A DNA stretch of 64,000 nucleotides from Anaeramoeba ignava (taxonomy: Eukaryota > Metamonada > Anaeramoebidae), in contig JAPDFW010000086.1 in assembly GCA_028826165.1 (NCBI GenBank), positions 248,001-312,000 of the forward strand. The letters run 5' to 3'. A program made the translations under genes and the position numbers. The notes under the pieces were generated by a model. It saw nothing but the letters and a program-made list of their open reading frames with translations, ran no database searches and had not been told where the DNA came from. Positions within the stretch are counted from its first letter, which is position 1. Each line of letters begins with the position of its first letter. This document shows positions 10,896 through 22,300 of this stretch, one piece after another.

Positions 10896-11840
10896 TTTGA
10901 TTTGGATTTGGATTTGGATTTGGAATGGATTTGAATTGGAATTGATTTGGATTTGATTTGGATTTGATTTGGAATTGATTTGATTTGAATTTTATTTTGA
11001 TTTGGAATTGATTTGGAATTGATTTGGAATTGATTTGGAATTGATTTGATTTGGAATTGATTTGATTTGAATTTTATTTTGATTTGGAATTGATTTGGAT
11101 TTGGATTTGATTTGGATTTGGATTTGATTTGGATTTGAAATTTGATTTGATTTGATTTGATTTTTGAAATTTGATTTGATTTTATTTAATTTGATTTTGA
11201 ATTTGGAATTGATTTTGATTTGGAATTGATTTGGATTTGGAATTGATTTTGAAATTGATTTGATTTGAATTTGAATTTGATTTGAAATTTTGAATTTGAA
11301 TTTGAATTTGATTTGAATTTGATTTAGGAATTTGAATTTGAATTTGATTTAATTTGAATTTGAAAATTTGAATTTGAATTTGATTAATTGAAGTAATTTT
11401 TTAATTGGAAATTTGATTTGAATTTGAATTTGATTTGATTTGGATTTGATTTGAAATTTGATTTGAATTTGAAATTTGGAATTGATTTGGATTTTGGAAT
11501 TGATTTGGATTTGATTTGATTGATTTGGATTGATTGGATTTGATTTGAATTTGATTAAATGATTGAATTAAATATTGATTTGAATTTTGATTTGATTTGG
11601 ATTTGGATTTGGAATTGATTTGGAATTGATTTGGATTTGATTTGGAATTGATTTGGAATTGATTTGGAATTGATTTGGAATTGATTTGGATTTGATTTGG
11701 AATTGATTTGGATTTGATTTGGAATTGACTTGGAATTGATTTGGAATTGTTTTGGAATTGTTTTGGATTTGGAATTGAATATTAAATATTGAATTGAATA
11801 TTGATTTGATTTGAATATTGAATTAAATATTGATTTGGAT
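10896..11840. repeat. TTTGGAATTGAT / TTTGGATTTGAT repeat
   Basis: About 0.95 kb of 12-bp units TTTGGAATTGAT and TTTGGATTTGAT with degraded stretches (11130-11560). It separates the divergent OsmC copy 4 and protease genes. G-bearing, unlike most repeats here. Confidence 0.8.
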
Positions 11841-12028
11841 TTGGATTTTGTTATTGATCATTTTATTGTTTTAAAAATATTTAAGAATAAAATGACGAAT
11901 AAAGAATAAAAGAAATCAAAAGGAAAAAACGTAATAAAAAAAGAAAAATGACGAATTTAAAACAAAATAGAAAAAAAACAGAATAATTTTTTCATTTTTT
12001 TTTTCATTTTTTTTTTAAATTCAATAAA
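11841..12028 (+). promoter_or_regulatory. Upstream region of papain-family protease
   Basis: Unique sequence ending in TTTTTTCATTTTTTTTTTCA-like T tracts about 15-45 bp before the ATG at 12029. The CATTTTT-type block recurs just upstream of most start codons in this window. Confidence 0.45.
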
Positions 12029-14274
12029 ATGAAAATTGCAATAATTCTTTCATTACTTTTCATTTTTGCAACAATTTATGCAGAAACTGATTATAAAGAA
12101 CTATTTCAACAATACAAACAAAAATACAACAAAAAATATGATTTAGAAGAAGAAAGTTTCCGATTCAGAATATTTCAAGAAAGAGTAAAGAAAATCGCAA
12201 AACACAATTCTGAAAACAAAAGTTATCGATTAGGAATTAATGAATTTAGTGATCAAAGTTATGAAGAATTGAGTCGTTATTTAATCAATGAAAAAACAGT
12301 TACAGAAAAGCCAACTCAACAAAAAGGTGAATAAAATAATTCAAATAATTTAATAAAATAATTAATAATTTAATAAATTTAATAAATAAATTAATTAATA
12401 AATAAATTAATAAATTAATTAATAAATAAATTGATAAATAAATTAATTAATAAATAAATTAATAAATAAATTAATTAATAAATTAATAAAAATAAATAAA
12501 AATTTCAATAAATAAATAATTTAATAAATAAATTAATAAATAAATAAATAAATAAATTAATAAATAAATTTAATAAATAAATAAATAAATTAATAAATAA
12601 ATTAATAAATAAATTTAATAAATAAATTAATAAATAAATTAATAAATAAATTAATAAATAAATTAATAAATAGAATTTAATAAATAAATTAAAAATTTAA
12701 TAAATAAATTAATAAATAAATTTAAATAATTTAATAAATAATTTAATAAATAAATTAATAAATAATTTAATAAATAAATTAATAAATAATTTAAATAAAA
12801 TAAATAATTTAATAAATAAATTAATAATTTAATAAATAAATTAATAAATAATTTTAATAAATAAATTAATAAATAAATTAATAAATAAATTAATAAATAA
12901 ATTAATAAATAAATTAATAAATAAATAATTAAATAAATAAATAATTTAATAAATAAATTAATAAATAAATAAATAATTTAATAAATAAATTAATTAATAA
13001 ATAAATTAATAAATAAATTAATAAATAATTAAATAAATTTAAATAAAATAAAAATTTAATAAATAAATTTTTATCCGATTTGAAATAAATTAATAATTTA
13101 ATAAATAAAATAAATAATTAATAAATAAATAAATAATTTAATAAATAAATTAATAAATAAATAAATAAATTAATAAATTAATTAATAAATAATTTAATAA
13201 ATAATTTAATCAATAATTCAAATAATTTAATAAATAAATTAATAAATAAATTTTTGAAATAAATTAATAAATAAATTAATAAATAAATTAATAAATAAAT
13301 TAATAAATAATTTAATAATTAATTAAATTAAAAATAAATTAATAATTAAATTAAAAATAAATTTTTATCCGATTTTGAAATAAATTAATAAATAAATTAA
13401 TAAATAAATTGATAAATAAATTAATAAATAAATTAATAAATAAATTAATAAATAAATTAATAAATAAATTTAATAAATAAATTAATAAATAAATAAAAAT
13501 AAATTAATAATTAAATTAATAAATAAATTTTTATCCGATTTTGAAATTAATAAATTAAATTATTGGAAAAAAAAAGGTGAAAAAAAAGAAAACTCAATAA
13601 AATCACCAGATTTATTTGATTGGCGAACAAAAGGAGTAGTTACACCAGTAAAAGATCAAGGATCATGCGGATCATGCTGGTCATTTGGAACAACAGGATG
13701 TTTAGAAGGATGTGCAGCTATTGACGCGGGAGAATTAATTTCATTATCAGAACAACAACTAGTGGATTGCGACTCAACCTGTTCTGGCTGTGGAGGAGGA
13801 CTTGCCTCTAATGCATTTGCATGGATCAAGGGAAATGGAGGAATTTGCTCTGAGAAGGACTATCCATATGTAGCAGTAGATCAAACCTGCAAAACAACAT
13901 GCAAACCAGTTGCTACACTTACTTCTGATACTCAATCAACTTATGGAGACGAAAACGCTCTTAAAGACAACTGCTACAATTACGGCCCAATCTCGGTCTC
14001 TATTTATGTCATGGGTGACTTTTATGATTACTCTTCTGGCGTCTATTATAATGCTAAATGCCCGAATACTACACATAATCATGCTGTCTTAGTCGTCGGT
14101 TATGGTCATGATTCTAATTCAGATATGGATTATTGGATCGTTAAAAATTCTTGGGGTGCTTCCTGGGGTTTGGCTGGTTATATTTTGATGGCAAGAAATA
14201 AAAATGGTATGTGTGCTATTGCTAGTAATGCTTATTATCTCGAGGGTTGCTCAATTATTAACCCAAGTCAATAA
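12029..14274 (+). CDS. Papain-family (C1A) cysteine protease
   Basis: Exons 12029-12326 and 13577-14274, phase 1 (G|GT), 331 aa, a normal length for a cathepsin-like preproprotein. Residues 1-18 form a signal peptide (MKIAIILSLLFIFATIYA). Residues about 22-85 are an I29 inhibitory propeptide with the expected F-x-I-F-x-E and NEFSD signatures. The mature enzyme carries the oxyanion Gln and active Cys in VKDQGSCGSCWSFG, His in HNHAVLVVGYG, and Asn in IVKNSWGASWG. Expected to act in lysosomes/digestive vacuoles or be secreted. The 1250-bp intron separates the propeptide from the mature domain. AAAGGTGAA occurs on both sides of the intron, so the exact junction has small ambiguity, but the chosen G|GT keeps frame and GT-AG. 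Confidence 0.93.
12327..13576 (+). repeat. Intron of the protease gene, TAAATTAA repeat
   Basis: 1.25 kb of AATAAATTAATAAATAAATT-type units, essentially A/T only. Three islands of TTTTTATCCGATTTTGAAAT-like sequence (near 13069, 13363 and 13529) are the only C/G-bearing parts. Confidence 0.85.
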
Positions 14275-14900
14275 TCAATTCAAATCAAATCAATTCAATT
14301 CAATTCAAATCAAATCTTTTTTTTTGAATTCTTTTCAAATCAAAATTAAATCAATTCAAATCAATTCTTTTTTTTTGAATTCTTTTCAAATCAAAATTAA
14401 ATCAATCCAAATCAAATGAATTCTTTTTTTTTTGAAATCTTTTCATTTCAAAATTAAATCAATTCAAATCAAATGAATTCTTTTCAATTCAAAATCAAAT
14501 TCAAATCAATTCAAATCTTTTTTTTTGAATTCTTTTCATTTCAAAATCAAATCAAATCAATTCTTTTTTTTTGAATTCTTTTCATTTCAAAATCAAATCA
14601 ATTCAAATCAAATCAATTCTTTTTTTTTGAATTCTTTTCATTTCAAAATCAATTCTTTTTTTTGAATTCTTTTCAAATCAAAATTAAATCAATCCAATTC
14701 AATTCTTTTTTTTTGAATTCTTTTCATTTCAAAATTAAATCAAATCCTTTTTTTTTGAATTCTATTTTTTGAATTCTTTTCAAATCAAAATCAATTCAAA
14801 TCAAATCAATTCTTTTTTTTGAATTCTTTTCATTTCAAAATCAATTCTTTTTTTTTGAATTCTTTTCATTTCAAAATCAATCCTTTTTTTTGAATTCTTT
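14275..14900. repeat. About 38-bp repeat with TTTTTTTTGAATTCTTTTCA core
   Basis: About 14 irregular copies of a unit with core TTTTTTTTGAATTCTTTTCA followed by TTTCAAAATCAAATCAATTC-like sequence. It fills the convergent space between the protease (+) and the ankyrin-BTB gene (-). It carries oligo-T on the + strand and GAATTC palindromes. Confidence 0.8.
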
Positions 14901-16424
14901 TCATTTCAAAATTAAATCAATTATAGAATTTAAATTTAATTGATAATATTCTTTTATATCTAAATATTCTTCTTCAATTTCTTTCTTTTCAATATTTTTT
15001 GGGAATTCATCATGATAAAGAAAATAAATTAATTGTTGAATTGTTTCAAACGATTTTCCTGAATAATCATGAACTTGATTTGATGTATCTTCAACATTTA
15101 AAAACATCCCTTTATATAATTCACTTCTTAATATTAATATTAATTTATGAACTTTAATTTCTTTTTCTTTTGAAATTATTGTGAAATCTTTTGTTTCATT
15201 TTCTTCATATAATTTCGATAAATCTTTTATTATTCCTCTTCTTCCTTTTTTATTTTCAATCCATTTTGACTCTAACCCAATTTCTTGAAATAGTTTCCCA
15301 ATTTTTTCTTCTTTTTCTTCTTCTTCATCTCCAAGAATACTCAAAAAATTCGTATCGTAATTAACAATTAAATCTTCTAATTTCTCTTCATTTGGAATAT
15401 CGTTAATCTTCTTTTTTTGATTCAAACTTTGATAAATTTGTTGAAAATCAAAAAATCCTGTATAAAGAAAACTTAAAGCAATTTCAACTTCTTCTTTTGA
15501 TTTTTGTGAACAAATTTCAGAAAATTTTTGCAAAATCAAATCATTATAATCAAATCTTGTTGATAAAATTAACTTATGAACATTGAATTTAAATGAATCT
15601 TTTGATTTAATTTGATAATCAGGAAATTCATCTTGTGAATTCAATAACTTTTTCAGATCTTCATTAATCGAATAAATTTGGAAAAATAAATGAATAAATT
15701 CATTTGTAATTTCATCTTCTTGCAAAAGAAAAATATCAACATCATTCATAAGCATTAATTCAATTAAATCTTTTCTTTTTTTTTCGATTAATATCGAAAG
15801 TGCAATTTGATCTCCAAATCCACGAGCATTCAAATCAATTCCTTTTTCAATTACATATTTTAGCATTTCAAATGTTGAATTTTCATTGAGACAAAGAAGA
15901 TGCAGAGGTGTATCATTATAAAAATCAATTGTTGCATTGATATCACTTCCTTTTTCAACCAAATATTTGATAATCTCAAATGATAGATTTTCATTTTTGC
16001 AAACATAATGAAAAGGGGTTTGATTATAATCATCTGTTGTTGCATTGATATCACTTCCTTTTTCAACCAAATATTTGATAATCTCAAATGATAGATTTTC
16101 ATTTTTACAAGCTAAATGTAAACATGCTTCTTTATTTTTTGTTTTTGCATTGATATCAACTCCTTTTTCAATTAAAAGATTAAATATATCAATTCCTTCA
16201 TTATTTAGAATTGCAATATGAAAAGAATTCCTTCCTAAATTATCAGTCAAATTCGGATTCGCTCCTTTTTCAATCAAAAGATTTATCATTTTTTTTGAAA
16301 ATTTTTTTTCTATTGCAAAATTCAAAAGTGGTTTTTTTTCTTTTATTAATTCATTTTGTGGAATTCTTTCAATTTCTTTTAAGTAAGAAATGTTTTGATT
16401 TTGGATAACTTCCCAAATATCCAT
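14901..16424 (-). CDS. Ankyrin repeat / BTB protein (short paralogue)
   Basis: Single exon, 507 aa. Begins MDIWEVIQ, as does the larger gene at 53649-56693 (MDIWEAIK), so the two are paralogues with the same architecture. Residues about 30-235 hold six ankyrin repeats (for example TPLHLLCLNENSTFEMLKYV). Residues about 265-325 are a divergent BTB-like segment (FNVHKLILSTRF). Residues about 400-505 are a second BTB (DFTIISKEKEIKVHKLILIL, then DYSGKSFE). BTB domains commonly dimerise or dock on Cullin-3 E3 ligases, so a substrate-adaptor role is plausible but inferred. It starts only 39 bp downstream of the stop of the preceding gene. Two repeats are a fresh 108-bp tandem duplication. Confidence 0.88.
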   Translation of the reverse strand: MDIWEVIQNQNISYLKEIERIPQNELIKEKKPLLNFAIEKKFSKKMINLLIEKGANPNLTDNLGRNSFHIAILNNEGIDIFNLLIEKGVDINAKTKNKEACLHLACKNENLSFEIIKYLVEKGSDINATTDDYNQTPFHYVCKNENLSFEIIKYLVEKGSDINATIDFYNDTPLHLLCLNENSTFEMLKYVIEKGIDLNARGFGDQIALSILIEKKRKDLIELMLMNDVDIFLLQEDEITNEFIHLFFQIYSINEDLKKLLNSQDEFPDYQIKSKDSFKFNVHKLILSTRFDYNDLILQKFSEICSQKSKEEVEIALSFLYTGFFDFQQIYQSLNQKKKINDIPNEEKLEDLIVNYDTNFLSILGDEEEEKEEKIGKLFQEIGLESKWIENKKGRRGIIKDLSKLYEENETKDFTIISKEKEIKVHKLILILRSELYKGMFLNVEDTSNQVHDYSGKSFETIQQLIYFLYHDEFPKNIEKKEIEEEYLDIKEYYQLNLNSIIDLILK

Positions 16425-16463
16425 TTTTTTCTTTTTTTAAGGAAATGAAAAAAATGAAAAAAA
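16425..16463 (-). promoter_or_regulatory. 39-bp intergenic promoter/5' UTR
   Basis: The only non-coding sequence between two co-oriented genes. On the - strand it contains TTTTTTTCATTTTTTTCATTTCC-type repeats of CATTTTTTT ending about 20 bp from the ATG. This makes CATTTTT tracts good candidates for the minimal promoter element. Confidence 0.5.
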
Positions 16464-18741
16464 TTAAAAATTTGATTTTGAGTTTGATTGAAAATTTAAG
16501 TTGTTCCAAATTGTTTCTTGTTTGTGAATTTTGGAAGAAGCAAATAAGAATTGATAGAAATCAAGAGATTTTAATCCAAAAATCTCTTCTTTATTAACCA
16601 AAATAACAGGATCTTTTGCAAATTGTGAAGTTGTTTCCAAATAATCTTGATGAGTGAAATAAAAATAATAATGATTTTTAGGAAGAATTAATGTTGATTT
16701 TCGAATTTTTTGGATTTCTTTGTGTGTTAAATGTTTCTCTTCATTTTCTTTTTGTTTTTGGTAAAGTTGCTTGATTTTTGCTTTTTGTTTTTTTTGTTCA
16801 GATTCAATTTCATTCCATTTTGGAATTGAACAATTCATTCCACTTAATTCAGAATAGTATTGTAAAATTGATGTGTTTGTTTGATTTTCGAAATCTCGAT
16901 CTTGGAATAAACTATCCACTTTTGAAAAATTTTCATTATAAATTTGAGTGGAAACTTGAATGAAAAATAATTCTTTTTCTTTTTTCTCGTTTTCTGATAA
17001 ACAAACAAAATCAATACGAGAATGTCCTTCAAAACAAACAATAAAATCTCCAACTTCCATTTTTTTTAATGGATTATCCTTATCTTGATAGATAATATTG
17101 CGAATCTTAATGTTGAAAGTGAAAGGATTTCTTTGCTTTCCTTGAAGACTCATATGGTTTAATTCAATTTTAGAACCTAAACTTCTTCGAAATATGTTCA
17201 AAACAACTAATTCAAAAGCTCTCAATTCATCTCCACTTTGGAAAAGAAATCGAAACAATGAAATTTGGGGTTTTTCAAAAGCTTCAAAAAACGCTTCTCG
17301 GATATATTTTGTTATTGGAACTAACTTCAAATTAGATTCAAAATAGGAAGTTGGTTGAATTTGTTGGTTGGAATTTGTTTTTTTCTCTTTCTTTTCATCA
17401 TTCTCTTCTTCAATTAATATTTCTTCAAATAATTCAGCTACTTCCCAAAAATCGGGTATAAAATCGGGATTTTCATTCAAACAAACCATTGTTGGAAATT
17501 CAATTTCTTGTCTCATACGATTTGGATCCCAAAGTTCTTGAATTTTTTCCAAAATAAATTCTATTCTTTTTTGATAATGTGAAATACAATTTTTTTGGGA
17601 TTGAATTAAAAATTTTCTTGTATCTCCTGAAAAAGTATTCAAATCATCATAAGTTTGTGAAATTATATAAAGCATTCTTGGTGATTTGTTTGTTAAATCT
17701 TCAAATTTTTCAATGGTTTGATCTTGAGGAAGTTTGTTTTCTTTTTGTTTCCATTTTGAAAGTATTTCAAATTCTTCTTGATTGTAAAAATATGATTTAA
17801 AACCTGATGTAATCAAATCAATATCCCGAATTGTGTTTCTATATTCAAAACTTGGACTTGTTGCTACAATAATTAATCCACTTTGAATTTCGCGAACTGT
17901 TTTAAAAAAATCCAAAATATGTTTTTGATTTTGATTTTGATTTGTTTCTCTAAAAAGATCATTGTAATTATCAAGCGCAATCAAAATTCTGAACTCATTC
18001 GTTTTCAATTTAATTAATTTTTGTAAAAATATTTTACATAATCCAACTTTTTTTTGTTCATCTTGTAAAGGATCATCTTCAAACCAAAATTTTTTATCAA
18101 AATTAAATTTGCATTTTTGAAACAATGATTCCCCATAATTTTGAAAAAAATATTCCATAATTTCTGAAGCAACATCATGACTTTCCTTTTTTAAAAAATT
18201 TTGTAAATTATTGAGATAGAAAACAACCCATTTTTGTTTTTTAGAAAATGAATTTGAATTTGAATTTGGTTGATTTGGAATTTGATCTTTTTGATTAATT
18301 TTCGGATCTTGAAGAAAAGGCTAAAAAAAATGGATGTAATTTTGTTTTAGATTTATTTTAATTTAAAATATTTTTGAGTTTTTTGAAAATTAATATTTAT
18401 TTCTTTCTTACATTAAATTGATAAAAATAAGCTGCTAAATGATAAAGAGAATAAGATTTTCCTGATCCATTTACTCCATGAAATACTCTAATTCCTGTTA
18501 TTCCTTCTTCAATTTTCTTCATAAAAATTTGATTTTGTTTTCTAATCAAGATTGGAGTTAAATTCCCATATTTTAACGAACCCATTTCTGAAGGTGAATC
18601 TATGAAAATATTAACAGGAATACCAGTGATTTTATTACAATTCTTTTTTTTTCTATGTTCTTCAATTCGGATTTTTGATAATTCTTCTTCAATTTGATTT
18701 CTATTCAAGTAATTTTCTGATTTTTCTTTTTTTGAATTCAT
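16464..18741 (-). CDS. P-loop NTPase with C-terminal PD-(D/E)XK nuclease-like domain (Crinkler-RHS-type)
   Basis: Exons 18741-18412 and 18320-16464, phase 0, 728 aa. The 91-bp intron is GTAAGAAAG...TTTTTTTTAG. Walker A is GVNGSGKS at residues 89-96. A candidate Walker B, RILIALDN, has its Asp near residue 227. A C-terminal block reads like a divergent REase fold: GDELRAFELVVL (Glu near 480), HSRIDFVCL (Asp near 547), and ELFFIQVST (near 562-568), where Q-x-S replaces the usual E/Q-x-K. This order (NTPase, then REase with IQV/FQVT strand) matches Crinkler-RHS (CR) proteins known as trypanosome retrotransposon-hot-spot proteins and oomycete/chytrid effectors. No signal peptide is seen. I cannot say whether it acts within the cell or as an effector. 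Alternative: a STAND-like NTPase with an unrelated tail. Confidence 0.6.
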
Positions 18742-18989
18742 AATTGCTAAAAAAATTTTTTTTGATAAAAAAAAAATGAAGAAATAATTTAAATTTTTGT
18801 TTCTTTTATCCTCTTTTTTTTTTTTTTTTGATCAAAAAAAAATTTTTTTTTTCTTGTTTTTTTTTGAACAAATTTGACATTGATTAGATCTTTTTTTTTA
18901 CAATTTGGAAAAAAGAAAATACTAAATTTTATCAATAATTTGAATAAAAGTAATCAAAAATTAAATAAAGAATATTAAATAATTAATTC
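18742..18989. promoter_or_regulatory. Upstream region of the NTPase/nuclease gene
   Basis: Unique, with long A and T homopolymer runs. The first 60 bp upstream of the start (- strand) contain CATTTTTTTTTTATC. Confidence 0.35.
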
Positions 18990-20580
18990 AAATCAAATTT
19001 AAATAAAATTTTCATTTATTAAATTAATATAAAATTATTCTCAATCATTTAATAACATTTAAAAGGAAATTGAAATATTTTAATAAAGATAAAAATTTAA
19101 TTTTAATAACTTTTAATAAGTGTTAATTTAGAATTAATTCAAATCAAATTTAAATAAAATTTTCATTTATTAAATTAATATTTTTAATTATTTATTAATT
19201 CAATTTTAATTATAATAAAATATATTAAAATTGAAATATTTTAATAAAGATAAAAATTTAATTTTAATAAGTTTTAATAATTATTTAATTTAGAATTATT
19301 TCAAGTCAAATTCAAATCAAATTTTCATTTATTAAAATAATATTTTTGATTATTTATTAATTCAATTTTAATTATAATAAAATATATTAAAATTAAAATA
19401 TTTTAATAAAGATAAAAATTGAATTTTAATAAGTTTTAATAATTATTTAATTTAGAATTAATTCAAATCAAATTTAAATCAAATTTTCATTTATTAAATT
19501 AATATAAAATTATTCTCAATAATTTAATAACATTTAAAAGAAAATTAAAATATTTTAATAAAGATAAAAATTGAATTTTAATAAGTTTTAATAATTATTT
19601 AATTTAGAATTAATTTAAATAAAATTCAAATAAAATTTTCATTTATTAAATTAATATTTTTGATTATTTATTAATCCAATTTTAATTATAATAAAATATA
19701 TTAAAATTAAAATATTTTAATAAAGATAAAAATTGAATTTTAATAACTTTTAATAATTATTTAATTTAGAATTATTTCAAATCAAATTCAAATCAAATTT
19801 TCATTTATTAAATTAATATTTTTAATTATTTATTAATCCAATTTTAATTATAATAAAATATATTAAAATTAAAATATTTTAATAAAGATAAAAATTTAAT
19901 TTTAATAAATTTTAATAATTATTTAATTTAGAATTAATTCAAATCAAATTCAAATAAAATTTTCATTTATTAAATTAATATTTTTAATTATTTATTAATT
20001 CAATTTTAATTATAATAAAATATATTAAAAATTGAAATATTTTAATAAAGATAAAAATTTAATTTTAATAAGTTTTAATAATTATTTAATTTAGAATTAT
20101 TTCAAGTCAAATTCAAATCAAATTTTCATTTATTAAAATAATATTTTTGATTATTTATTAATCCAATTTTAATTATAATAAAAATATATTAAAATTGAAA
20201 TATTTTAATAAAGATATATATTTAATTTTAATAATTTTTAATAATTATTTAATTTAGAATTAATTTAAATAAAATTCAAATCAAATTTCCATTTATTAAA
20301 ATAATATTTTTGATTATTTATTAATTCAATTTTAATTATAATAAAATATATTAAAATTGAAATATTTTAATAAAGATAAAAATTTAATTTTAATAAGTTT
20401 TAATAATTATTTAATTTAAAATTAATTCAAATAAAATTCAAATCAAATTTTCATTTATTAAAATAATATTTTTGATTATTTATTAATTCAATTTTAATTA
20501 TAATAAAATATATTAAAATTGAAATATTTTAATAAAGATAAAAATTTAATTTTAATAAGTTTTAATAAGTGTTAATAATC
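18990..20580. repeat. About 161-bp satellite, TLDc-associated
   Basis: Around ten monomers with spacing 153-162 bp measured between TAATAAAGATAAAAA anchors (19081, 19242, 19404, 19557, 19718 and onward). Each contains AATTTAGAATTA, TTTTCATTTATTAAATTAAT and TTAATTATAATAAAATATAT. The same monomers lie at about 31640-32345 and 41650-42310, each time directly 3' of a BTB-TLDc gene. Confidence 0.85.
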
Positions 20581-20819
20581 GATTTCTTTCTAAATTTATT
20601 TATTAATAAAGAATTTAAGTTTAATTATTATTAATTTCTATTTCCAATTTTTATTTTTGTTTATTATCATTTATTCCAAATTTTTAATAATATTTTTAAA
20701 TTAAATTTAAATAATTTAAAATTGGATTTGTTTCTTATTTATTGTTTTGAAGAATTTAATTTGATTGAAAGTAAATCAAAATAAAATTGAATTTTGAAAA
20801 AAAAATGAGAAAATAGTTT
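20581..20819. repeat. Conserved 3' flank of BTB-TLDc genes (copy 1)
   Basis: About 240 bp nearly identical to 32389-32627 and 42349-42589 (for example TTAAGTTTAATTATTATTAA, AAATTGGATTTGTTTCTTAT). It lies between the satellite and the TLDc stop codon and contains the presumed 3' UTR. It is part of a segmental duplication carrying gene plus flank. Confidence 0.8.
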
Positions 20820-22300
20820 TTAAATGAAATAAGTTTCAAGTTCATCAACAACCCATTGATTAGGAGAACCAGCTAAATAACTTTTAGATTCATCTGTTCC
20901 AAAAGTAATTCCTTTAGGTAAATTGTAACAATGGCCAAAATCTGTCCAACCATGTTCCAATTGAGAATTGATTGCAATATCAGCTTGGCCATATCCTCCA
21001 AAATTTGAACCATTTTCTAAACCATACCAAAGAGCATATTTCTCTTTTCCTTTTTAATTCCAAATTTCTCTGGGTTTCGATCTCCTTTATCATTTCTTAA
21101 TGAAAAAATAAATGCATTTGAATCAATAATCCATCCATAATCATTAGCATTACTCGACCATTTTGATTTATCAGTTGTCCATCCAACTTGAGTAAAACCT
21201 CCAAAAATAAAATTATCTTTTGTTTTGATAATAACTAATGTTTTTCCTTTATCATCAACTGCTTTATGCCAATTTTGAGAATTAAATCCATCTTTTTTTG
21301 CTGAATATCCTTTTTTCATTTTAGAAAAGAATTCATCATCATTTATCCATTCTTTTAATTTCTTGAAATGTTCAGTTTCATTAAGGATGGATGATTGGAA
21401 TTTAATTTTGTCTCTTGATTTGAAAATTAATGAATTTTCTTCTTCAATAAATTGTTTTAATTTTTTTTGATTTTTTTGATTTTTTTCAAGTTTTTGGAAT
21501 TCAATTAATTTTTGTGAAATTTGATTTGGAATTAAATCTTTTTTCAAAGTATCTTTAAGTTCTTTTTTTGAAAAATCAATAAATCTGATTTTATCAATAA
21601 TATTTAAAATTTGAATTTGTAATTTTTCTTTTTCATTTTTATCAAGTTTTTGAGTTTTCTTTTCTTGATTAATATTTGATTTATGTTTTCCCCATTTTAT
21701 TATTGTTTGGAAAAGTTCAAATTCATTTGTTAGGATTTCATCATTTGATAAAATTAAATTTAAATGATTTTCTTCAAGTTCAAGAAAAAATAAAGTTTTG
21801 ATAAATTCATCAAAATTATCTAAAATAAATTTATAAGAAGAATCTATTAATTGATTGAAGTTCATTGTTTCAGATAATTTAAGAATATCAACAATAGTTT
21901 CAAATTGTAAATTATTTTTAATAAAATTTGAAGAAATTTCAATTAATTCATCAATTAAATATTTTGATGAAAAAAATAAAATTTCAACAACATTTTCTAA
22001 ATTAATTTCAATTTTTCCTGAATAAAAATAATTCAAAATTGGAGATAGAATCGAACTTGAAACATCTTGAAGAATTAATTTATTTTCTTGATATTCTTTC
22101 ATTTTAGATTTAAAAAGAGATTTAAAATAATGACTTCTTGATGAAAGAATTGATTTATGAGTTTTAAATGAAGTTTTATCTTGTTCACAAATTATTTCAA
22201 AATCAAAATAACTTTCTTCTTCTTTTTCATTTTGATTTTGATTTTTAAATAAATTTTTTAAATCATTTGAAAGTTTTTCTAAATTTGAATAAGTTTCCAT
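20820..22300 (-). pseudogene. BTB-BACK-TLDc protein, copy 1, with frameshift
   Basis: N-terminal 420 codons are open from ATG 22300. Residues about 20-120 form a BTB domain (DFEIICEQDKTSFKTHKSIL), about 130-250 a BACK-like helical region. A TLDc domain starts near residue 330 (KKDGFNSQNWHKAVDDKGKT, TLVIIKTKDNFIFGGFTQVG). At a T run (21051-21055, five T where the paralogues imply six) the frame shifts, giving a premature end at 21017. Reading the next frame resumes the domain through to the stop at 20820-20822, with the family ending LETYFI. So either a one-base deletion in a homopolymer (fresh pseudogene) or a sequencing error. TLDc proteins are linked to oxidative-stress response and V-ATPase regulation in other eukaryotes. 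Confidence 0.75.
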
